Part shown: in pieces, positions 44,642 to 52,903 of the stretch
Position numbering within the stretch: the stretch's first letter is position 1
Layout: the number at the start of each line of letters is the position of its first letter
From: Maribellus maritimus
GTDB taxonomy: Bacteria > Bacteroidota > Bacteroidia > Bacteroidales > Prolixibacteraceae
Assembly: GCF_022267315.1 (NCBI RefSeq)
Contig: NZ_JAIKLE010000024.1
Span: forward strand, 55,849-119,848
Direction: 5' to 3'
Length of the DNA stretch: 64,000 bases
Position numbers and translations under genes: made by a program
The notes under the pieces: model-generated
Databases searched by the model: none
Told to the model about the DNA's origin: nothing
The model's input: the letters and a program-made list of their open reading frames with translations, nothing else

Positions 44642-45661
44642 TTAAGTTGCAGATTCAAATTGTTTGAGAAAACGAACATCATTTTCAAAGAAATGGCGGA
44701 TATCTTTTATTCCGTATTTAAGCATCGTAATTCTTTCGATGCCCATTCCAAATGCAAATCCGGTATATTTTTTACTATCGATATTACAAGCTTCCAAAAC
44801 ATTAGGGTCAACCATTCCACAGCCCAGAATTTCGAGCCAACCGGTGTATTTGCAAACATTGCAACCTTCGCCGCCACAAATCGAGCAGCTTACATCCATT
44901 TCGGCGCTGGGTTCTGTAAAAGGGAAATAGGATGGACGTAACCTTATTTGTGTATCTTCTCCAAACAGCTCTTTGGCAAAATATAACAAAGTCTGTTTCA
45001 GGTCGGCAAAAGAAACATTTTCATCTACATATAAACCTTCAATTTGGTGAAAGATACAATGTGAACGTGCAGAAATGGCTTCATTTCTAAAAACCCGTCC
45101 GGGGAAAATGGCCCGAATTGGTGGCTGTGTTCTTTCCATTACCCGAATTTGAACACTTGATGTATGGGTACGCAATAAAACGTCGGGATCTTTTTCAATA
45201 AAAAAGGTATCCTGCATATCTCGGGCCGGGTGTTCCGGTGGGAAATTCAACGCTGAAAAAACATGCCAGTCGTCCTCAATTTCGGGTCCTTCCGCTACCG
45301 TAAAACCCAACCTCCCAAAAATGCTTATAATCTCATTTTTGACAATTGCTAGCGGATGCCTGGTACCCAACTTCATTGGTTCTCCTGGCCTGGTTAGATC
45401 TGACCCAACATCACTGCTTCTGTTGGATTCAAATGATTCCTTTAGCGAGTTTATCTTATCAAGCGCAAAGTCTTTTAAATCGTTAATGGCTTTCCCAACT
45501 TCTTTTTTCTGTTCTGCCGGAACATTTTTAAAGTCTGCAAACAGTTTGTTGATGCTTCCTTTTTTACTGATATATCGAATACGAAGCTCATCAACTTCCT
45601 CCGGATTTGAAACAACTGCAGATTTAATTTCTTCCTGTAAAGCCTTGATTTTATCTAACAT
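44642..45661 (-). CDS. pheS: Phenylalanyl-tRNA synthetase alpha subunit
   Basis: A 339-residue class IIc synthetase alpha chain that charges tRNA-Phe together with PheT (not in the window). The N-terminal ~85 residues form the coiled-coil tRNA arm (LDKIKALQEEIKSAV). The catalytic domain shows HPARDMQDTFFIE, LLRTHTSSVQIRVME, the motif 2 region FRNEAISARSHCIFHQIEG and the C-terminal motif 3 GFAFGMGIERITMLKYGI. Length is normal. Confidence 0.96.
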   Translation of the reverse strand: MLDKIKALQEEIKSAVVSNPEEVDELRIRYISKKGSINKLFADFKNVPAEQKKEVGKAINDLKDFALDKINSLKESFESNRSSDVGSDLTRPGEPMKLGTRHPLAIVKNEIISIFGRLGFTVAEGPEIEDDWHVFSALNFPPEHPARDMQDTFFIEKDPDVLLRTHTSSVQIRVMERTQPPIRAIFPGRVFRNEAISARSHCIFHQIEGLYVDENVSFADLKQTLLYFAKELFGEDTQIRLRPSYFPFTEPSAEMDVSCSICGGEGCNVCKYTGWLEILGCGMVDPNVLEACNIDSKKYTGFAFGMGIERITMLKYGIKDIRHFFENDVRFLKQFESAT

Positions 45662-45745
45662 TCTTACTTAACTAAAAATTTAAGGAACAAAGATAATCAT
45701 TCAAATAAAAATATTTTGTTTTATGGGAGCGAATGAAACGATGAA

Positions 45746-46456
45746 TTAACTAAACCATTTTTTTTGAAATAAACGATAAAGGAAAAAAGCGAGTGCTGTA
45801 TGAGTTGTAATTCCTGCTAAAAAACTTACAGAGAAAAGGGAAAATATTTCTGCACTTTGTATGGCTTTGTATGTCCAGAAGAATGGAATAACTCCAAAAA
45901 AATATTCGCAGTTGTCCGGAGTAAAGAATGCAACTACCGGAAGGAAGATAACAACACTCAGCGCTTTGTAAATAGTTGCCGCTTCAATTTTGTTTTTTGC
46001 AAAGGCCAGTATTGAAAAAGTCAGAACGGGAGGAATCAGTGCAAAAAGAATGGAGATGGTTAACAAATTCAGGAATGTGAAATAAACCAGACCATTAAAT
46101 GCGAGAATTAAAAAAGAAAAAGCAAAGCCAAGTACCATCATAAAAATAATGCGGATTTTTAGAATAAAATTTTCAGGCAGTGGCAAAATTCTTAAAACGG
46201 TATGAATGTTTTCATCACGTTCATCAAGCAAAATAAAACCGATTAAAAAAGCCGGAGTAGAAGCAGTTACTGACGTAAAACCGGCAACAATGAGCCAATA
46301 ATAATCGGTTAAAAACGGGATGTATTGTGACAATTCTGCGATTCCAACCCTGCAAACCAATATAATAACTACAGGAAGAAAGAACATGATTAACAAGCTT
46401 TTATCTCTTAATATGAGTTTTAGGTCGTTATGTAATATTTTAAGAAGCAGTTTCAT
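45746..46456 (-). CDS. ABC-2-type exporter permease (second subunit)
   Basis: A 236-residue inner-membrane protein with about six helices and a cytoplasmic start (LKILHNDLKLILRDKSLL), typical of ABC-2 exporters. Fourth gene of a TetR-ATPase-permease-permease cluster; 2 bp after the first permease. Similar permease pairs are annotated as fluoroquinolone exporters in other bacteria, but the substrate here is unknown. Confidence 0.8.
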   Translation of the reverse strand: MKLLLKILHNDLKLILRDKSLLIMFFLPVVIILVCRVGIAELSQYIPFLTDYYWLIVAGFTSVTASTPAFLIGFILLDERDENIHTVLRILPLPENFILKIRIIFMMVLGFAFSFLILAFNGLVYFTFLNLLTISILFALIPPVLTFSILAFAKNKIEAATIYKALSVVIFLPVVAFFTPDNCEYFFGVIPFFWTYKAIQSAEIFSLFSVSFLAGITTHTALAFFLYRLFQKKWFS

Positions 46457-46458
46457 GC

Positions 46459-47154
46459 TTATTCTCCCCTGATAATGTATTTTTTAAAAAGCCGGTTGGC
46501 AAAATAGTGCGTAACTCCAATAGCAAGAATTATATATCCAAAAGAATATATAATTTCAAATGATGTTATTTTACAAAAACTTCCCTCAAAAAGAAAAAAT
46601 GAAGCCTGAGTGGGAAATAGGTATAGCCAGGGAGAGTTTGTCAACCCGAAAAAATTGAGATAAGGCAGTGAGAACGGTGCAATAAATAAAGGAATTACGA
46701 TAATATACTGGTTGAATGTTTTGATTTTGGCAACCCCGATAAATCCCAGAAAAATAAAAAGCAGGGATGATAAAAAAGTGGCAGACAAAAAATAGAAATA
46801 GTTAAAGCGAAAACCATGGCTGGCAAAAATCATCGCAAAGCAAACAATCAACGAAATTATGGTCAGTGAAATGGCTTTTGAATAAAAGTATTGCCAGCTT
46901 TTTACCGGAGTTACCACGAGGGCTTGTAATGTGTTTGAACTTTTTTCGAATAAAACTAAAACGCCGGTAAAGATGAATCCCATAAAAGTGGGGTCCGAGA
47001 AAATAAGCGCGATAAGAATCTTATCATTCCCGCGTAACCCAAGCAGAAAAAAGATGGCTGTGTATACTGCGGCAATTATCAACGCTACTGTAATAATTTG
47101 ATTTCTGGCCTGGATTTTCAAATCCCAGATGACCATTTTAAACAATGTTTTCAT
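46459..47154 (-). CDS. ABC-2-type exporter permease (first subunit)
   Basis: A 231-residue membrane protein with six helices, beginning KTLFKMVIWDLKIQARNQI and containing ALVVTPVKSWQYFYSKAI, a pattern of ABC-2 permeases. Its start overlaps the ATPase stop by 17 bp, so the two are translationally coupled. Confidence 0.82.
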   Translation of the reverse strand: MKTLFKMVIWDLKIQARNQIITVALIIAAVYTAIFFLLGLRGNDKILIALIFSDPTFMGFIFTGVLVLFEKSSNTLQALVVTPVKSWQYFYSKAISLTIISLIVCFAMIFASHGFRFNYFYFLSATFLSSLLFIFLGFIGVAKIKTFNQYIIVIPLFIAPFSLPYLNFFGLTNSPWLYLFPTQASFFLFEGSFCKITSFEIIYSFGYIILAIGVTHYFANRLFKKYIIRGE

Positions 47155-48007
47155 GTGATAACAGATTTTTCCCGGTTACCTGAATAAAAATATCCTCAAG
47201 GCTTGCTTCTTTTGAATGGATGGAACGAATGTGATTCTTTCGTAAAATGTCCAGAAAATCTAAATTATCGGCTAATCCTTCCATCAAAAATTCCTGCGAT
47301 TCTATAATCCCGTTTTCGTATTCTACCTGAACCACTCTTTTTCCTCCCATTTGTTTTATATTTTTTGGGGAGTCGATAATCTTCAGCTCTCCTTCAACGA
47401 TAAAAGCAATGCGATCACAAAGTTCATCAGCATCGTGCATGTTATGAGTTGTAATAAAAACAGTTTTGCCTAACTGTTTTTGTTCCAGGATAATATCTTT
47501 TATTTTTCGGGCATTCACCGGGTCCATCCCCGATGTGGGTTCATCCAAAAAAAGAATATCAGGGTTGTGCATAACAGAGCGCACAAAATTGAGCCGCATT
47601 TTCATCCCTTTCGAGAATTTTTCCACTTTTGTATCGGCATCTTTTGCTAAGCCCACTCTTTCCAGTAAGGGAATAAAATCAACAGGTTTTTGTCTGTAAA
47701 ACTCTGCAAAGTACTTTAAGTTTTCAAGCGCTGTAAGTTTTAAATAGTGGTTGGGCAACTCAAAACAAACACCAATTTGGTTAAAATAACCACTGTCTGA
47801 TTTTTTGTGGTTGTGCCCTAAAATTGTAATTTCTCCCAAATAGTTGGTAAGCAACTTAATCAGGATTTTTTGTGTTGTACTTTTCCCTGCGCCACTGGGC
47901 CCCAGAAACCCAAAGATTTCACCTTTATCGATTGAGAAAGAAATGTCTTTTACAGTGGCTCCCTTGTTTTTAGGATACCTGTAAACCAGATTTTTAACTT
48001 CAATCAT
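47138..48007 (-). CDS. ABC exporter ATPase
   Basis: A 289-residue nucleotide-binding subunit. Walker A is GFLGPSGAGKST, the Q-loop region follows, the signature is KFSKGMKMRLNFV, Walker B is ILFLDEPTSGMD and the H-loop is TTHNMHDADE. The C-terminal ~80 residues resemble the regulatory extension of drug-export ATPases. It powers the two following permeases and is 7 bp downstream of the TetR regulator, all on one strand. Confidence 0.92.
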   Translation of the reverse strand: MIEVKNLVYRYPKNKGATVKDISFSIDKGEIFGFLGPSGAGKSTTQKILIKLLTNYLGEITILGHNHKKSDSGYFNQIGVCFELPNHYLKLTALENLKYFAEFYRQKPVDFIPLLERVGLAKDADTKVEKFSKGMKMRLNFVRSVMHNPDILFLDEPTSGMDPVNARKIKDIILEQKQLGKTVFITTHNMHDADELCDRIAFIVEGELKIIDSPKNIKQMGGKRVVQVEYENGIIESQEFLMEGLADNLDFLDILRKNHIRSIHSKEASLEDIFIQVTGKNLLSHENIV

Positions 48008-48014
48008 TTTTTTG

Positions 48015-48671
48015 TTATTTAGCTTTTAATCCTGATTTTATTATGGTTAGCATTTCATCTACCACTTTCATTATTTCTTTTTCAGAAAGTGAAAAAAGAC
48101 GACCGTTTTTGATACTTTCTTTAAAGTCAATTCCTTTAAATGCGGCCAGGTACTCGTATATTCCCAGTTGCGTTTGAAAAATAAAGTGGGCAGCTACCTC
48201 CGGCGAAACAGAGTCGCTGAGTTCTCCTTTTTGCTGGTATTTTTGAATGAGCTGCGTAACAAATTTCAGTACGCTTTTTATCATATCTTTTACTACTGTT
48301 CCCGTCTCTTCCTCGTTGCTTTCCTGAAGAGCACTATACAGAAACATACTTTCCAGCGGATTTTGTAAATCAAAAATGATTTTATCGCGAAAGTTTTCAC
48401 GGATGATTTCAAAAAAACTCAGGTCTTTATCATTTAATAAATTTCCCAATTGGTTCATTCTCATTTCGTAGGCATTTTGAATGAGATAGGAGTATAAATC
48501 AAACTTGTTTTCAAAGTATCGGTAAAAACTCCCTTTTGCTACTCCCAGTTTTTTTATGATGGTTGAGAGTGAAGCGCTTAAGTAACTATTAAAAGCAAAT
48601 TCTTCGTAAGCTATTTTTAAAATCTCTCTTTTCCGGTCTTCTATAAGATTATAAAATGTTTGTAACGGCAT
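48015..48671 (-). CDS. TetR-family regulator of the ABC exporter
   Basis: A 218-residue repressor. The N-terminal helix-turn-helix is at ~15-60 (REILKIAYEEFAFNSYLSAS, LGVAKGSFYRYFENKFDLY). The rest is a ligand-binding helical domain. It is the first gene of the exporter operon, and two GCGAC-N6-GTCGC palindromes overlap and precede its promoter, so it very likely represses its own operon until the exported compound binds. Confidence 0.88.
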   Translation of the reverse strand: MPLQTFYNLIEDRKREILKIAYEEFAFNSYLSASLSTIIKKLGVAKGSFYRYFENKFDLYSYLIQNAYEMRMNQLGNLLNDKDLSFFEIIRENFRDKIIFDLQNPLESMFLYSALQESNEEETGTVVKDMIKSVLKFVTQLIQKYQQKGELSDSVSPEVAAHFIFQTQLGIYEYLAAFKGIDFKESIKNGRLFSLSEKEIMKVVDEMLTIIKSGLKAK

Positions 48672-48684
48672 ATTTAAATTTTAA

Positions 48685-48700
48685 GCGACTACCTGGTCGC
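48685..48700. promoter_or_regulatory. Operator palindrome 1 for TetR regulator
   Basis: GCGAC-TACCTG-GTCGC, an inverted repeat overlapping the start of the -7 element TATATTTG (minus strand, 48700-48707) of the TetR gene. Confidence 0.6.
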
Positions 48701-48707
48701 AAATATA
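48700..48707 (-). promoter_or_regulatory. -7 element of the TetR/ABC operon
   Basis: Minus-strand TATATTTG fits TAnnTTTG, 29 bp from the ATG, and touches operator palindrome 1. Confidence 0.5.
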
Positions 48708-48717
48708 AAAAATAAAA

Positions 48718-48733
48718 GCGACTTATCGGTCGC
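48718..48733. promoter_or_regulatory. Operator palindrome 2 for TetR regulator
   Basis: GCGAC-TTATCG-GTCGC, flanked by AAAA/TTTT. Its centre is 33 bp from that of palindrome 1, about three helical turns, allowing two dimers on one DNA face. It could also act as a weak terminator. Confidence 0.55.
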
Positions 48734-48801
48734 TTTTAGGGAGATATTTTTATATGAGACAATATTTTGGAGGTAATTATCTTGTTTTCAGGGAAATGTA
48801 T

Positions 48802-49872
48802 TTAGTCTTTGATTTTTACTGTTAAAAAGACAGGCTCATGATCGGAGTACTGAAAATTCAGAGGAAGTGCTTTTATTTTTTTCAGTTCGATATTTGGAGA
48901 AAGAATAAAATAATCGATGACGGTAACCTCTGTTTCCCCCGGAATAAAAGGTGTGTTGATTTTTCTATTGGTTGGTTTTTGGGGATCGAAAGCAATTTTC
49001 CAGTCATCAGGGAATAGTTCCCGGTCCAGAGTTTCTTCTCTGAAGGTCGCATATTTACTTTCAAATTTCTCCGGTTCATAATTTGGAGGATTTTGATTCC
49101 AGTCGCCGCCAGCTACAACATAATTCCCTTTGTGGTATTCATCCAACATTAAATTGCGAATTAGTGGCATTTCAATATTTCTCAATTTTCCACCGCTATC
49201 GTAAGCCGAATTATGTGTATTTATAACAACCAGTTCTTTCCCGTTCGATAATTGAAACCGTGACACGATGAAACAACGGTCGAGCATAAAAAGGCGCTTG
49301 GGCCAGGCATAAGCAGAATAAAATGAGTAGCGCAGTGATGAAACCGGGAGGTATTTAGAAAAAATCGCCTGTCCCATTTCAACTTTTGCCAACGGATTCG
49401 CCAACGGTATGGGAACAAAACGGACCTTGTAATTGTATCCGAATGATGAGAAATGGCTTGTTAACAAGTCTTGAATCAAACGGAGTTCATCCTGAAGATC
49501 TGTACGCGAAGAATTTCGGTCAACTTCCTGTAATAATACAAAATTGATACTATCGTTTGCTTCTAAAAAATCGAGAATCCCAAGTGTATATTTTTCTACC
49601 AGGTCAGAAGTTGGTCGTATCATTTTTCCTCCGTCGTAAAAGAAATCCATTTCTGCACCCAAACCGGCATAACCAATATTCCATGAAAGAAAAGTAAATG
49701 TAGTGTCCGCGAGATCAGTTTGTTTCTGTGTTCCGTAAACTTCCAGTTCTGAAATTTCATCAGGATGGTAATCCGTGAAAAAGCCTATCAGAATTACAGT
49801 TGTAAGATAAATGGCTATCATTAATATCAGAAAAAAGAATACCCGTGATACGTATTTAAAAAATTTTTTCAT
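48802..49872 (-). CDS. Endonuclease/exonuclease/phosphatase-family membrane-anchored protein
   Basis: A 356-residue protein with an N-terminal membrane helix (~8-30) and an outward-facing EEP domain. Catalytic marks are TFLSWNIGYAGLG, FVLLQEVDRNSS (Glu), VVAGGDWNQNPPN (Asp, Asn), VIDYFILSPN (Asp) and the closing QYSDHEPVFL (Asp-His). The family covers nucleases, phosphodiesterases and sphingomyelinases; the substrate is not evident. It is a single gene with its own promoter region. Confidence 0.85.
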   Translation of the reverse strand: MKKFFKYVSRVFFFLILMIAIYLTTVILIGFFTDYHPDEISELEVYGTQKQTDLADTTFTFLSWNIGYAGLGAEMDFFYDGGKMIRPTSDLVEKYTLGILDFLEANDSINFVLLQEVDRNSSRTDLQDELRLIQDLLTSHFSSFGYNYKVRFVPIPLANPLAKVEMGQAIFSKYLPVSSLRYSFYSAYAWPKRLFMLDRCFIVSRFQLSNGKELVVINTHNSAYDSGGKLRNIEMPLIRNLMLDEYHKGNYVVAGGDWNQNPPNYEPEKFESKYATFREETLDRELFPDDWKIAFDPQKPTNRKINTPFIPGETEVTVIDYFILSPNIELKKIKALPLNFQYSDHEPVFLTVKIKD

Positions 49873-50031
49873 TCAAACTTTTCTGTAAACGCAATACAAA
49901 CGAAGTTAAGATTTTCAACAAAATATTTATTACTACAGATTGTAAATCAAAATTATTAAATAAAGCCAAATATAAATACTTTAATGTCTTTCTATTTTTA
50001 TAGTTTTATTGCATAAGTAACTTTTATACCA

Positions 50032-51183
50032 ATGAAAAATTTTACGCTGTTCTTTTATCTCTTTTTGTTTGTAGTTTTTAGTGTTGGAGCGCAGAATGTT
50101 TACTTCCCCGAAAGAGGGACAAACTGGAAAACAAGGCAACCTTCCGAATTTAATATTGATGGGACAAAACTGGGTGAAGCTGTTCAGTTTGCAGAGGGAA
50201 ACGAGTACTCTGGTTCACGCGATTTACGAATAGCAATTCTGGATGGTTTTAAAAAAGAACCTTTTCATTCTATCGCAGGGCCTACAAAAAAACGAGGCGG
50301 ACCTGCCGGGCTAATTTTAAAAAATGGATATATTGTTGCACAGTGGGGAGATATTGAGCGTGTTGATATGACTTTTAGTGTAACAAAAAGTTACCTGTCA
50401 ACCGTATTTGGTGTTGCACTCGACGAAAGTTGGGTTGAAAGTATAAACGATAAAGTCGGAAATTATATTTGGGATTCTACTTTTGAAGGCGAACACAACT
50501 CAAAAATTACCTGGGAGCATTTGCTAAACCAGTCGTCGGATTGGAGCGGAGAGTTGTTTGGAATGCACGACTGGGCAGACAGGCCTCCGGCAGAAGGTGG
50601 CATCGACGACTGGAAAAACCGTGACATGCACGAGCCCGGAACGTTTTTTAAATATAACGATGTGCGGGTAAATGTACTTGCATATTCGCTTTTGCAGCTT
50701 TGGCGAAAACCACTTCCGCAGGTTTTAAAAGAAAAAATAATGGATCCCATCGGAGCAAGTGCTGCATGGCGGTGGTTTGGATATGAAAATTCGTGGGTAA
50801 CGCTTGACGGTATAAAAATACAATCGGTTAGCGGAGGCGGTCACTCGGGGGGCGGTCTATTTATTAATACACTTGATCATGCCCGCTTTGGGTTGCTTTT
50901 TATGAACAATGGAAACTGGAATGGGAAACAGCTTGTTTCCGCGAATTGGATAAAAACGGTCGCTGAACCTTCGCCAGCAAACGAAAGCTATGGATTAATG
51001 TGGTGGCTGAATAAAGGAGACCGGAAGATGGAAGGAGTGCCGGAAAATATATTTTATGCTGCCGGGTTTGGAGGTAATTATATTGTGGTTGATCAAAAAA
51101 ATCAAATGGTAATTGTCACCCGTTGGTTAGAACCATCTCAACTTGGTAATTTTCTTCAACTGGTTTATGATTCCCTGAAATGA
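50032..51183 (+). CDS. Class C beta-lactamase-fold serine hydrolase
   Basis: A 383-residue exported protein with signal peptide (FSVGAQ). Serine beta-lactamase/penicillin-binding-like motifs: SVTK at 116-119 (nucleophile Ser116), the Tyr in FKYNDVRVN and HSGGG near residue 275, where KTG is found in beta-lactamases. Such proteins are esterases, peptidases or amide hydrolases. It overlaps the start of the next gene by 4 bp (ATGA), indicating an operon with the metallo-hydrolase. Confidence 0.87.
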   Translation: MKNFTLFFYLFLFVVFSVGAQNVYFPERGTNWKTRQPSEFNIDGTKLGEAVQFAEGNEYSGSRDLRIAILDGFKKEPFHSIAGPTKKRGGPAGLILKNGYIVAQWGDIERVDMTFSVTKSYLSTVFGVALDESWVESINDKVGNYIWDSTFEGEHNSKITWEHLLNQSSDWSGELFGMHDWADRPPAEGGIDDWKNRDMHEPGTFFKYNDVRVNVLAYSLLQLWRKPLPQVLKEKIMDPIGASAAWRWFGYENSWVTLDGIKIQSVSGGGHSGGGLFINTLDHARFGLLFMNNGNWNGKQLVSANWIKTVAEPSPANESYGLMWWLNKGDRKMEGVPENIFYAAGFGGNYIVVDQKNQMVIVTRWLEPSQLGNFLQLVYDSLK

Positions 51184-51884
51184 CATCTCCTCTGATTTTT
51201 CAAAAAAGAATCGGATATTCCAACTCCACTCTTATTCTTAACGGAGAAAACTCTGTTCTGGTCGACACCGGAGTGAAAGGGAATTTGAGTGCCTTTAAAG
51301 TATGGTTCCGGCAGCATAATCTTAAATTTTCCGATATTAAGCTGATTATTTTAACGCATACGCATTACGATCATACCGGGAATCTGATTGAGTTAAAAAA
51401 ATTAACGGGGGCCAAGGTTCTGGTTCATAAAAATGAATTTGAACATCTAAAAAACGGAGATACACCTATTCCCAAAGGACAGGGGAAATATCCCCGGTTT
51501 ATTTCCGCATTGGGGAGAAAGTTTATGCCTGCCTTTGCTTCTCCAAAACCATTTGTAGCTGATTGGGTTAATGAAAATGAATTTAAGCTGAACACTTTTG
51601 GAATAGAAGGAAAGGTTTTTACTACACCCGGACATTCAGCGGGTTCTCAATCGGTTTTAGTTGATGATATCCTAATTTCGGGCGATACATTCGTAAATAT
51701 GCGTAATGGTCAGATTTTCCCGCCTTTTGCTGACGAGCCTCAGATTTTGCTGGAAACCTGGCAGCAATTATTTGACATGGAAATTAAGCTTATTTACCCT
51801 GGTCATGGTAAAAAGTTTAAAATTGAAAAAGCATTTCCTGACTTTGAAAAATGGAGTAAAAAGCTGAAATATAAAACTACCTGA
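51180..51884 (+). CDS. Metallo-beta-lactamase-fold hydrolase
   Basis: A 234-residue cytoplasmic MBL-fold enzyme. The metal motif is HTHYDH (His60, His62, Asp64, His65), a later His is in TTPGHSAGSQSV, an Asp in ILISGDTF, and the C-terminal His is in YPGHG. It overlaps the serine hydrolase gene by 4 bp and its stop overlaps the end of the convergent coiled-coil gene by 8 bp. The substrate is unknown. Confidence 0.88.
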   Translation: MTSPLIFQKRIGYSNSTLILNGENSVLVDTGVKGNLSAFKVWFRQHNLKFSDIKLIILTHTHYDHTGNLIELKKLTGAKVLVHKNEFEHLKNGDTPIPKGQGKYPRFISALGRKFMPAFASPKPFVADWVNENEFKLNTFGIEGKVFTTPGHSAGSQSVLVDDILISGDTFVNMRNGQIFPPFADEPQILLETWQQLFDMEIKLIYPGHGKKFKIEKAFPDFEKWSKKLKYKTT

Positions 51885-52779
51885 TTTCAAAAGTAGTTTC
51901 GCCAATTACATTTCCATCGGCGAACAGATCAACTTTGTATGTACCCGGCATCAGTTCCGGTTCATTTGTGTTGTCCCAGAAAATATGAACCGGTAACTCC
52001 TGCCCCTCATAAACAACTGTTCGCATTACTGAATACGGAATTTTTACGTCTTCAAACTGAAATAAATCGTCTGACGATTTGGTCATTAAAAGTTGGTCGG
52101 GTCGGGTTATTCGGACATAAATATTTTTATCTCCGCGTTTTGCCGTTGCGTTTTTGCTAAGAACAAGATAGATTCTTATTGTTTCGGTACGTCGTGCAAA
52201 GCGTGTCTCCTTGCTCCTGTCGTTTAGTGGTTCAGCTACCAATTCGCGGGCTTCCAGCATCGCTGCACGCTGCACGGTTTGTTGCAACCGTTCCTTTTCC
52301 CGGTTCAATTGCTGATTCCGCGATTCTACTTCTTTGTACTGTTCCTTTACTTCAAGGTTTTCGGCCATCAACTCTTTGTTTCGTGTATTCAATGAATCGA
52401 TCTGCGCCGCAAAATCACGCATGATTCCTCGTAAAGTGGTTACCTGCTTCTGGTAATCGTTAATTTTCTGATAACTGATTTTTTTGGTTTGCTCTACTTC
52501 CAGCAGCAAATCTTTCACTTTTGTTTGGGCTACAAGTAATTGTTCGTTAATTGTATCATTTTCTGTACTTAAAGAATCGTAACTTGTTGCAATACGGGTA
52601 AGTTCGTTTTGTATCGAATCTTTTTCTGTCTTAATTTCATTTACAATGGTTCTGTGCTCCCTGTTTTGAAAGAAAAAGAGCACAACAACAACAACCAAAA
52701 TAACAGATAATACGATTACGATTATATTGTTCCGCTTCTCTTTAGCAGATTGTTTTTTTGATTCATTCAAATTTTCCAT
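51877..52779 (-). CDS. Membrane-anchored coiled-coil protein
   Basis: A 300-residue protein. Residues 19-37 form one membrane helix (IIVIVLSVILVVVVVLFFF), residues ~45-185 a long coiled coil with regular heptads (KTEKDSIQNELTRIATSYDS), and ~195-300 a beta-rich domain that reads as a periplasmic module (IRIYLVLSKNATAKRGDKNIYV). No function is recognised. Similar proteins occur in other Bacteroidota. It is convergent with the metallo-hydrolase gene. Confidence 0.7.
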   Translation of the reverse strand: MENLNESKKQSAKEKRNNIIVIVLSVILVVVVVLFFFQNREHRTIVNEIKTEKDSIQNELTRIATSYDSLSTENDTINEQLLVAQTKVKDLLLEVEQTKKISYQKINDYQKQVTTLRGIMRDFAAQIDSLNTRNKELMAENLEVKEQYKEVESRNQQLNREKERLQQTVQRAAMLEARELVAEPLNDRSKETRFARRTETIRIYLVLSKNATAKRGDKNIYVRITRPDQLLMTKSSDDLFQFEDVKIPYSVMRTVVYEGQELPVHIFWDNTNEPELMPGTYKVDLFADGNVIGETTFEIR

Positions 52780-52846
52780 AAACGAAACGATAAGATTATA
52801 AGCTATAAACGCTGCAAAATTAATAATCTTTTATGCTGTTACAAAT

Positions 52847-52884
52847 AAATAAAAGCTGCCTGTAAATTCAGACAGCTTTTATTT
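52847..52884. terminator. Terminator of the TonB receptor gene
   Basis: AAATAAAAGCTG and CAGCTTTTATTT form a 12-bp stem with a second inner CTG/CAG pair, directly after the receptor stop codon (minus strand). Confidence 0.8.
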
Positions 52885-52903
52885 ACTTTTTTATGATATT
52901 TTG

